From contig NZ_CP036523.1 of the NCBI RefSeq assembly GCF_008151785.1, positions 1,910,019 through 1,974,018 of the forward strand: a DNA stretch of 64,000 nucleotides. Direction: 5' to 3'. The DNA comes from Peptacetobacter hiranonis (GTDB lineage: Bacteria; Bacillota; Clostridia; Peptostreptococcales; Peptostreptococcaceae). Both the position numbers and the translations under genes were made by a program. Shown here in pieces: positions 1 to 5,621 of this stretch. The notes below the pieces were generated by a model, which saw only the letters and a list, made by a program, of their open reading frames with translations, searched no databases and was not told the DNA's origin. Positions within the stretch are counted from its first letter, which is position 1; each line of letters starts with the position of its first letter.

Positions 1-95
1 TTTTCCTTACTTACTCTATATTCATCATCATAAACCGGATCTGCTTCATTATTTTCAAAAGCATTATTACAGAATAGAAATTTAAATTTTTGCAT
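1..95 (-). CDS. Hypothetical protein, N-terminal fragment
   Basis: An open frame starts at the ATG at 95 and runs off the left edge with 31 codons visible. It begins MQKFKFLFCNNAFENN and continues with an acidic, Asp/Glu-rich stretch. A GAAGGTG ribosome binding site lies 6 bases upstream of the ATG, which supports translation. No family can be assigned from so little sequence. The acidic character resembles the small protein encoded divergently at 237-422, but no homology is claimed. Confidence 0.5.
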   Translation of the reverse strand, partial: MQKFKFLFCNNAFENNEADPVYDDEYRVSKE

Positions 96-236
96 ATAAT
101 CACCTTCAATCTAAATAAATCGTCTACAATTATATTTTATATCTAATAATAAAAATAATCAAAATTTTTATTATAAAAGAGGATTTTTGATAAAAATATA
201 GAAATTCTTATTAAAAGAATTAAGGAGGGATATACT

Positions 237-422
237 ATGCTAAACAAAAGAATATCTCCACAAAAAATATATAGTCCAATACTACTAACTTGGAACAGAA
301 TAAAAGATGATGAAGAAGAATTTGATGATGAAGAATTTGACGACGAGTACTATGACGAATTCAACGACGATGAAGATTACTTTGAAGATGAAGACGACAA
401 CTTCGATTACTTTGACGACTAA
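237..422 (+). CDS. Small highly acidic protein
   Basis: This 61-residue protein has a basic, hydrophobic N-terminus (MLNKRISPQKIYSPILLTWN) and a tail from about residue 23 made almost only of Asp, Glu, Tyr and Phe. A strong AAGGAGGG ribosome binding site lies 7 bases before the ATG, and an intrinsic terminator follows the stop codon, so it is a complete one-gene unit. I recognise no family. The tail is low-complexity and would be strongly negative; binding of cations or of basic proteins is possible but is only inference. Confidence 0.7.
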   Translation: MLNKRISPQKIYSPILLTWNRIKDDEEEFDDEEFDDEYYDEFNDDEDYFEDEDDNFDYFDD

Positions 423-439
423 AACTAAACAAATATTTA

Positions 440-478
440 AAATGCTATCATCTAAAACATGGTAGCATTTTTTATTTT
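440..478 (+). terminator. Intrinsic terminator after the acidic protein
   Basis: AAATGCTATCAT at 440 pairs with ATGGTAGCATTT at 459-470, leaving a six-base loop and followed by a T tract. It ends the 237-422 transcript. Confidence 0.85.
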
Positions 479-543
479 TAATATAATCATCTAAACAATT
501 ATTAAACTCTTCACTAATAAATTTAATACTAAATAAAAAAATA

Positions 544-565
544 GTTATTAGCCTAGGCTAATAAC
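544..565. repeat. Perfect 22-bp palindrome
   Basis: GTTATTAGCCT is followed immediately by its exact reverse complement AGGCTAATAAC, with no spacer, between A-rich flanks. It could be a protein-binding site or a tight bidirectional terminator. It lies about 30 bases from the left end of the IS3-family element, in the DNA that should have followed the lost part of erm. Confidence 0.7.
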
Positions 566-593
566 ATTAAAAAAGGCTACTAAGCAATTAAAA

Positions 594-2037
594 TGGTCCC
601 TATGTCAAGGACATATATAAAAAAGTCTTAAGCAGCAAGCAGCTGACTTCTATATTGAATAGGAGTCAGCTGTTTTAAATTCCACTGACAACGATCATTA
701 TTATAATAATCCATATAATCATCTATTAAACTTTTTAACTCTTCAAATGTATTGCAACTTTTATAATCTATTTCATCTTTCATATGACCAAAGAATGACT
801 CCTGCGGAGCATTGTCCCAACAATTACCTTTTCTAGACATAGATTGACCTAAATTATATTTTTTTAACAAGTTCTGAAAAATAGTACTTGTATAATGAAC
901 TCCTTGATCAGAATGAATAAATGCATCTTTATGTAATTTGTCTGAATTTGATAACATGAGATTGTTAATAGTTGAAATAACAATATCCATTTTTAAATTC
1001 TTCGATAAATGATACGATAAAATTTCATTCGTAGAAGAATCTTTTACAGTTGATAAATATGCTGTTTTCCCATTGCCGTACGGCATATACGTAATATCAG
1101 TTAAAAGTACTTTTCCTGGTATACCTTGTTTAAATTCTCTATTCAATTTATTAGGAACTGTGTGATGTTCTTTTCTTGCTTTTCCCATACGTTTAGCTGG
1201 ATTTGACTCGCGAATAGGACATTTAATTCCATATTTTTTCATTATTCTTTGAATTTTTTTTCTGTTAAATATTATATTAAATTTACTTTTTAAAATCATT
1301 TTTATTGAACGAGAACCTTTTTTGTATCCTCTGAACTTATATGCTTTAAGAATTATTTCTTTTGCTTCTAAATCCTTTTCTTCTTGTTTGCTTATTACAT
1401 TCTTGTTTTTTAAATAGTTATAAAATCCAGATCTAGATACTCCTGCAACAATACATAGATGTTTTATCATTTTTTTTAAACAATATTTATTTATTACATC
1501 ATTAATTAATTTGAATATTTTCACCGAAGGTAGCTTATTATTCATCACCTGCCTTTCTTCGAAGTCTAGCTTTTTTACTAGTTCTAGCTCTGCTTTAAGA
1601 TATGCTATTTCAGCATCCTTCTTATCTATTATCTCTTTATCTGTTAATTTTCTTTTTCTTGGTCTTCCAGAATTATTAACTCTAGAATCATCTAGTCCCA
1701 AAATACCATTTTCTTTATATGACTTTCTCCATCGCTCGCTAGCGCATTTAATACGTTTTGCACCTATGATGTTAGTGTCAAAACCTGCTTCTTTAAATAT
1801 CTGTGTTGGATTTTTTCCCTTATTGTATTCTGTTATGAAATGTATTTTAAATTCATTTGTATATGTTATTGATTTACAGCTTACATTCTTTACAAATGGA
1901 TTTTTTGATAGCTCTAATGTTTCTTCTTTACTAAATTGTTTTTTACTCATAAATTACTCACCTCTATATTAAAATTATACAAAAAAAGAACCTATAGATG
2001 AAACACCTTTTTACAAGTGTCCATTCTATAGGTTCCA
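594..2037 (-). mobile_element. IS3-family insertion sequence
   Basis: The element is about 1.44 kb and carries one transposase gene. The left end (TGGTCCCTAT...AAGGACA at 594) and the reverse complement of the right end (TGGAACCTATAGAATGGACA ending at 2037) match at roughly two thirds of about 30 positions, with identical TGG termini. The insertion interrupts an erm gene after its codons for Tyr-Lys-Val-Phe. No direct target duplication is visible: the flanks are TTAAAA and TTTTAA. The erm remainder is absent on the left, so an adjacent deletion probably followed insertion. Confidence 0.75.
628..1950 (-). CDS. IS3-family transposase, single-frame form
   Basis: This 440-residue DDE transposase cuts and joins DNA for the surrounding insertion sequence. 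Residues about 25-125 form the helix-turn-helix half usually encoded by orfA. The rest is the OrfB half with an HTH_21-like segment and an rve integrase core. The catalytic acids are visible in LLTDITYM, FIHSDQGVHY and APQESFFGHMKDE. Most IS3 elements make OrfAB by programmed -1 frameshifting; here the two halves are in one continuous frame, which is less usual. The frame is intact, so the enzyme is probably functional. Confidence 0.9.
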   Translation of the reverse strand: MSKKQFSKEETLELSKNPFVKNVSCKSITYTNEFKIHFITEYNKGKNPTQIFKEAGFDTNIIGAKRIKCASERWRKSYKENGILGLDDSRVNNSGRPRKRKLTDKEIIDKKDAEIAYLKAELELVKKLDFEERQVMNNKLPSVKIFKLINDVINKYCLKKMIKHLCIVAGVSRSGFYNYLKNKNVISKQEEKDLEAKEIILKAYKFRGYKKGSRSIKMILKSKFNIIFNRKKIQRIMKKYGIKCPIRESNPAKRMGKARKEHHTVPNKLNREFKQGIPGKVLLTDITYMPYGNGKTAYLSTVKDSSTNEILSYHLSKNLKMDIVISTINNLMLSNSDKLHKDAFIHSDQGVHYTSTIFQNLLKKYNLGQSMSRKGNCWDNAPQESFFGHMKDEIDYKSCNTFEELKSLIDDYMDYYNNDRCQWNLKQLTPIQYRSQLLAA

Positions 2038-2362
2038 TTTTAAATACCTTATATTCTCTTTTTTTAGGTAATTTCCAATTTAAAAAATCTTTATTAATAA
2101 GAGTAACATTATTTTTACTTTTAAATTTATTTATTAAATTTCCATATAAACTTCTATCTAGTTCTATAGCTGTAACCCAATAACTTTTTTCACATAAAGC
2201 TTCTGTTATATGACCTTTTCCTGGTCCAATTTCAATAACAAAATCATTTTTGGATATATTTGTTTTTTTTATTAATTTATATATAGTATTTTTACTAGTA
2301 ATAAAATTTTGCGATACACTAATATCAACTTTTCCTCTATAATTATTACTTTTAGCTTTCAT
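2038..2362 (-). pseudogene. erm: Truncated Erm 23S rRNA adenine dimethyltransferase
   Basis: About 108 codons of an Erm-type methyltransferase remain. Erm enzymes dimethylate A2058 of 23S rRNA and give macrolide-lincosamide-streptogramin B resistance. The N-terminal SQNFIT segment, SAM-binding motif I (EIGPGKGHIT) and the acidic AIELD motif are clear. The sequence breaks after EYKVF, where intact Erm proteins continue into the catalytic GNIPY region. From there the frame runs about 25 codons into the IS3 element, to 1964. Loss of the catalytic motif and the C-terminal domain makes it non-functional. Its ATG overlaps the stop of the HflX-like gene (ATGA) behind an AAAGGAG site, so the two were translationally coupled. 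Confidence 0.85.
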
Positions 2363-2649
2363 TCATAATCTCCTTTTACTTCTTCTTCAATATTTTTTAT
2401 CTGTGATGCAGATAGTTCGTTATTAAATACTATTATTTCAGCGTTCGTTTTTTCGATTAAATCTTGTAATTCTTCAATTTTACCACTACCCATATAGAAT
2501 GTTGGATTTATCTTCTTTAAATTTTGCTCCACTTTTCCAACTACTTCCATATCACAGGCTATACATAAATTCTTAAGTTCTATTATAGATTCCTCAAAAT
2601 TATTTTTGTTATTTATATTAATTCCTACAATTATTACTCTTTTTCTCAT
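2359..2649 (-). CDS. Stand-alone HflX N-terminal domain
   Basis: The protein has 96-98 residues and matches only the first subdomain of HflX, the ribosome-splitting GTPase. The visible landmarks are FEESIIELKNLCIACDMEVV, the GSGKIEEL motif and the IVFNNELSASQIKNIE segment. The coiled-coil subdomain and the GTPase domain are missing. The start at 2649 (second ATG) sits 9 bases after AGGAG; an ATG at 2655 is only 3 bases away from it. The gene lies between an IRLRG leader peptide and erm. Full HflX homologues contribute to macrolide or lincosamide tolerance in some Firmicutes, so this may be a remnant of an inducible hflX joined to erm, or a functional mini-protein. Confidence 0.75.
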   Translation of the reverse strand: MRKRVIIVGININNKNNFEESIIELKNLCIACDMEVVGKVEQNLKKINPTFYMGSGKIEELQDLIEKTNAEIIVFNNELSASQIKNIEEEVKGDYE

Positions 2650-2697
2650 TTTCATAATCTCCTATAATTTTATATTTAAACTTTAATATTTAAATAT

Positions 2698-2746
2698 CAC
2701 GGGATTATGACTTTTAATTATATTAAGATAATAGCCACAATCCGTG
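2698..2746 (-). promoter_or_regulatory. Attenuator hairpin between leader peptide and hflX-like gene
   Basis: CACGG at 2698 and the adjoining GATT pair with AATCCGTG at 2739-2746, with one bulged base. The 5' arm on the transcript begins two bases after the leader stop codon, so a ribosome stalled on the RLR codons would cover or disturb it. The block ATTGTGGCTAT next to the stem recurs in the equivalent hairpin at 3728-3781. Conditional folding is inference. Confidence 0.6.
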
Positions 2747-2748
2747 AC

Positions 2749-2793
2749 TTACCCTCTTAATCTTATTGAATGTATACATCCACGTATATTCAT
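2749..2793 (-). CDS. Macrolide-type leader peptide MNIRGCIHSIRLRG
   Basis: This 14-codon ORF has an AGGAGG ribosome binding site 7-8 bases before its ATG and ends with SIRLRG and TAA. Arg-Leu-Arg is the arrest motif known from ErmD-type leaders, where macrolide-bound ribosomes stall. The last five codons and the downstream block match the leader at 3783-3812, so the two leaders share ancestry. It precedes the HflX-like gene and erm, with an attenuator hairpin between. The ORF, its ribosome binding site and the motif are read directly; drug-dependent stalling is inferred. Confidence 0.75.
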   Translation of the reverse strand: MNIRGCIHSIRLRG

Positions 2794-2815
2794 CTTATTA
2801 CCTCCTAACCTTTAT

Positions 2816-3688
2816 CTACTTTACTTTGCCGACTATAATTTTTAAATCAACCGTTATTTTTTCTATATCACATTTATTTAATTCATTTATTTGTTCTTTG
2901 CTCAAACCAGATGTTAATGGTGTCATTTTTATAAAATCTTCTAAATTATATATATTTGTTTTATAAGTGATTCTTTTATCATAGATGATTTCCAAGTTAT
3001 CTTTAAATGAATTTATAACATTTTTATTAGAATAAGTATCTTTTTTTATTTTACCTTTTATTTCAGACCTTATCTCTTTTAAATAGTGTTCATCTGGAAT
3101 TACTTTTATTACAACTCCACCTTTGTTTAAAACTCTAGTAAATTCACTATAATTCGATGGTGAAAGTATATCTATTATTATATCTAATTTATCATTTTTA
3201 AATGGTAGATTTGATAAGTCTGATACACTCCATAGTATGCTATTTTCGTATCTTGTAGCAAGTGAAATTCCTTCTCTTGATATATCTATTCCAAACAATT
3301 TACACCTACTATTTATTTTTTCATCTGAATATAGTTGATTTAAATAATATCCTTCTCCGCAACCAACATCTAGTACAAAATTAACATTCTTTTTTGACGT
3401 ATATTTATCCACTATATCTATTATCTCTTTAGAAAGCTCGTCATATATACCATATTCATATATTTTACTTCTAGATTCAAATAATTTTTTATCATATATT
3501 GTCTTCGCATTATTCTTTACTAAATTAACATATCCTTTTTTAGATATATTAAAGCAATGGTTATTTTCACATAATACACTACTTTCTTTTATATATTTTA
3601 TAGATTTTTTACACACTGGACATCTAAGTATTGATATATTTTCATTAAGTAATTCTCTTAAAACTTCAATCTTTTTTAATTTTCTCAT
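2816..3688 (-). CDS. RlmA(II)/TlrB-like 23S rRNA guanine-N1 methyltransferase
   Basis: The 290-residue protein fits the RlmA family, which methylates N1 of G745 or G748 in helix 35 of 23S rRNA. The N-terminal zinc site is C23, C26, C40 and H44. A Rossmann SAM-binding motif (LDVGCGEGYYL) follows near residue 106. Gram-positive RlmA(II) enzymes such as TlrB modify G748 and give tylosin-type resistance in synergy with Erm. The gene lies downstream of two leader peptides and upstream of hflX'-erm', so a resistance role is likely. The RlmA(I) versus RlmA(II) choice rests on phylum and context. AGGAAGG lies 9 bases before the ATG. Confidence 0.85.
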   Translation of the reverse strand: MRKLKKIEVLRELLNENISILRCPVCKKSIKYIKESSVLCENNHCFNISKKGYVNLVKNNAKTIYDKKLFESRSKIYEYGIYDELSKEIIDIVDKYTSKKNVNFVLDVGCGEGYYLNQLYSDEKINSRCKLFGIDISREGISLATRYENSILWSVSDLSNLPFKNDKLDIIIDILSPSNYSEFTRVLNKGGVVIKVIPDEHYLKEIRSEIKGKIKKDTYSNKNVINSFKDNLEIIYDKRITYKTNIYNLEDFIKMTPLTSGLSKEQINELNKCDIEKITVDLKIIVGKVK

Positions 3689-3727
3689 TGTTCATAACCT
3701 TCCTATTTCTATTATTCATATAAAATA

Positions 3728-3781
3728 GCACGAAGTTATTACATTTTATTAAATTTGTTTAACGATAGCCACAACTCGTGC
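3728..3781 (-). promoter_or_regulatory. Attenuator hairpin before the rlmA-like gene
   Basis: On the transcript GCACGAGTT (3773-3781) pairs with AACTTCGTGC (3728-3737), with one bulge, starting one base after the leader stop. TATTTTAT follows the 3' arm, so it could act as a weak intrinsic terminator. The internal GTTGTGGCTAT block is shared with the hairpin at 2698-2746. Confidence 0.6.
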
Positions 3782-3782
3782 G

Positions 3783-3812
3783 CTATCCTCTTAATCTGAT
3801 ATATGCAAGCAT
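3783..3812 (-). CDS. Macrolide-type leader peptide MLAYIRLRG
   Basis: This nine-codon ORF has GGAGG 8 bases before its ATG and ends IRLRG, TAG. Like the leader at 2749-2793 it carries the RLR ribosome-arrest motif near its C-terminus and is followed at once by a hairpin. It lies between the terminator at 3839-3868 and the RlmA-like gene. Macrolide-dependent stalling that opens expression of that gene is the expected role, by analogy with ErmD-type leaders. Confidence 0.75.
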   Translation of the reverse strand: MLAYIRLRG

Positions 3813-3838
3813 TATAGCTACCTCCTTATTTTAGTTAA

Positions 3839-3868
3839 TAAAAAATCCACTTTAGTATACCAGTGGAT
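3839..3868 (-). terminator. Intrinsic terminator inside the rlmA leader
   Basis: ATCCACT and AGTGGAT enclose a ten-base loop and are followed on the minus strand by six T residues. It lies 15 bases after the stop of the 23-codon leader ORF and before the second leader, so it would cut most transcripts unless read-through is triggered. No gene end lies close enough upstream to explain it otherwise. Confidence 0.8.
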
Positions 3869-3883
3869 ATATCTTAAATATAG

Positions 3884-3955
3884 TTATATAATATTATATT
3901 TAGGAGTTGTATCTATTATTTTTAATTTATTAATCATTCTATATAAATTTATCAT
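3884..3955 (-). CDS. 23-codon leader peptide with Lys-Leu-Lys
   Basis: The ORF begins MINLYRMINKLKII and ends with TAA 15 bases before an intrinsic terminator. AAAGGAG lies 8 bases before the ATG, and a good promoter lies upstream. It contains KLK, which fits the +X+ class of macrolide-arrest motifs (basic-any-basic); RMINK precedes it. A ribosome paused here could favour read-through of the downstream terminator. The ORF and its signals are clear; the regulatory role is inferred. Confidence 0.65.
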   Translation of the reverse strand: MINLYRMINKLKIIDTTPKYNII

Positions 3956-3988
3956 AAATCTAACTCCTTTCTTGTTTTATTAAATTTA

Positions 3989-4017
3989 ATAGTAACATAA
4001 ATAATATTCACTGTAAA
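3989..4017 (-). promoter_or_regulatory. SigmaA-type promoter for the resistance cassette
   Basis: TTTACA and TACTAT are separated by 17 bases, reading left. The predicted start is about 25 bases upstream of the AAAGGAG site of the first leader. Confidence 0.75.
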
Positions 4018-4027
4018 GTATATCGAA

Positions 4028-4053
4028 GTTCACAATATATAACAATTGCGAAC
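4028..4053. promoter_or_regulatory. Inverted repeat upstream of the cassette promoter
   Basis: GTTCACAAT and ATTGCGAAC, complementary except for one position and separated by eight bases, lie ten bases upstream of the -35 box. This may be an operator for a repressor or activator, or an end of the neighbouring IS1595-like element. The sequence does not decide between these. Confidence 0.4.
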
Positions 4054-4118
4054 TACATTATATAACTTGTTAAATAATATTTCAATCAATACACAGTTCT
4101 GTCAATAATTTCTTAGCT

Positions 4119-5165
4119 TTAAGCTAATTCAATATATCTATTTCTAATAGTATTTATAGTTATGCAAGTTTCTTTAGTTGCTACATTAACTAACATATCC
4201 TTAATTCTATCGCTCTTTTTATTCTTCTTGCTTAATTGCAAGAATTTAAACCAAGCCAAGTAATTCGAAATGTATTTAGTAGAGACTCCATTAGAGTGCA
4301 TTAACCATCTCTTAAATCCACTATGAAGAGAATTTACATGTTGTAAGTGATAAACACTATCTATCATAGATTTGCCTCTAGGAACTCGTTTTAATTCAAC
4401 ATTTAGGTCTTTATTTATACTTAAATAAGATTTGTGGCTATCGACTACGAAAGTAACATCTTCTCCTATTTTTCCATCAAAAAATCTAATAATATCATTA
4501 GTTGTAATTCTACCATTACAAACCGCTCCCATTACTATATTTCCTTTACGGTCAACACCAGTTTCAATGCAAATTTGGTCGTTAGAAATACCTCTTTTTT
4601 TCTTATCCTTTTTTCCCTTACCTCTTTTTCTAGGTTCTCTAGGCATCTTAAAAGTAGTACTTTTTGAATGATTACCTTTATATGATTCACGAATAAAAAC
4701 TTCGTCTACTTCTACAATACCTTCAACCATATCATTTTTTAATGATAGATTAATAACATCTAAAATCCTATGTCTCATATAAAAAGATGTTTTAACTCCA
4801 ACTCCAATTTCAGTTGCACATTGTCTTATAGAAAGTCCTAATATCATTAATTCACAGTATTTAAGCCATTTATCTAATCCTAAGTTAGTACTAGAGAAAG
4901 GAGACATAGTAAACTCATCAAAAGTACAACGACACCTTTTACAAATATATCTTTGTCTACCTCTAGTCTTACCATTTTTATTAACATCCTTACATTGACA
5001 TTTAGGACATTCGTATCCCTTAGAAAATCTACTTTCCTTAATATTATCCTCTATTTCATCAGAACTAAATAAAGCACTTAAAACTCCTTGTGCTACTGAA
5101 ATTAAGTCTCTAAGTTCATCTTTATTCAAATTTTTAACTATGGCTTTTATATCTGCTTTTTTCAT
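4119..5165 (-). CDS. IS1595-family transposase
   Basis: The 348-residue protein has an N-terminal zinc ribbon (CPKCQC ... CKRCRC, about residues 53-80) followed by an ISXO2-like DDE transposase domain. EVDEVFIRESYKG is the signature around the first part of the active site. Later come TFVVDSHKSYLS and a histidine-rich HVNSLHSGFKRWL segment. The family moves small elements by cut-and-paste. The frame is intact. I could not identify convincing terminal inverted repeats, so the element ends are left undefined. With the IS3 element it flanks the resistance cassette. Confidence 0.9.
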   Translation of the reverse strand: MKKADIKAIVKNLNKDELRDLISVAQGVLSALFSSDEIEDNIKESRFSKGYECPKCQCKDVNKNGKTRGRQRYICKRCRCTFDEFTMSPFSSTNLGLDKWLKYCELMILGLSIRQCATEIGVGVKTSFYMRHRILDVINLSLKNDMVEGIVEVDEVFIRESYKGNHSKSTTFKMPREPRKRGKGKKDKKKRGISNDQICIETGVDRKGNIVMGAVCNGRITTNDIIRFFDGKIGEDVTFVVDSHKSYLSINKDLNVELKRVPRGKSMIDSVYHLQHVNSLHSGFKRWLMHSNGVSTKYISNYLAWFKFLQLSKKNKKSDRIKDMLVNVATKETCITINTIRNRYIELA

Positions 5166-5541
5166 AATATAAGTAATCCTTTCTATATAATATGGCGAAG
5201 TATAGTTGATACCTATATTATAACCTATTTTCTGTATAATTAATCACACAATTGTCTAACATAGCCTATTAATAAAACTAAATATTATTATTTGTTTAAT
5301 AAATAGCTTTTATCAATACTTTGTTATTATATTATAGATTTATTTAGTTTAAAAGTTTTTCTATGTGTATATAGTTTTTTTCTATACATGCTTTTTCAAC
5401 ATTTTATTTTTCTATATTTTAGAAACTAAAATATTTAAATTTTAAAACATTAATAAATATTTCAGTATTTTTCTTTTGTTAATAAACTTTTATCTTTTTA
5501 CTACATTAATTTTTAAATTTATATTTTTATGTATTTTTTAC
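5166..5541. other. AT-rich intergenic region, no gene seen
   Basis: About 375 bases of very AT-rich DNA lie between the IS1595 transposase and the glyS terminator. I see no ORF with a ribosome binding site, no RNA gene and no clear terminal repeat. It may include the right end of the insertion sequence. Confidence 0.5.
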
Positions 5542-5603
5542 ACAAAAAAAGAAGCTCTTAGCTTCTAATAGTAATTAACTCTATTAAAAGTAAGCGCTTC
5601 TTT
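5542..5603 (-). terminator. Terminator of glyQS
   Basis: AAAGAAGC...CTTA and TAAG...GCTTCTTT form an outer stem, with an inner CTAATAG/CTATTA hairpin. Seven T residues follow on the minus strand. It lies 18 bases after the glyS stop. Confidence 0.85.
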
Positions 5604-5621
5604 AAAACTTATTATTTTCAT

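Noticed and set aside
1511-1972. Rightward frame inside the IS3 transposase
   Set aside because: Antisense shadow of the transposase gene with no ribosome binding site or recognisable domain.
2359-2655. Functional full HflX GTPase
   Set aside because: Only the first subdomain is present; no Walker A or other GTPase motif follows.
4054-5230. Precise ends and terminal inverted repeats of the IS1595-like element
   Set aside because: Several weak AT-rich matches between the flanks were tried, but none was clearly better than chance.
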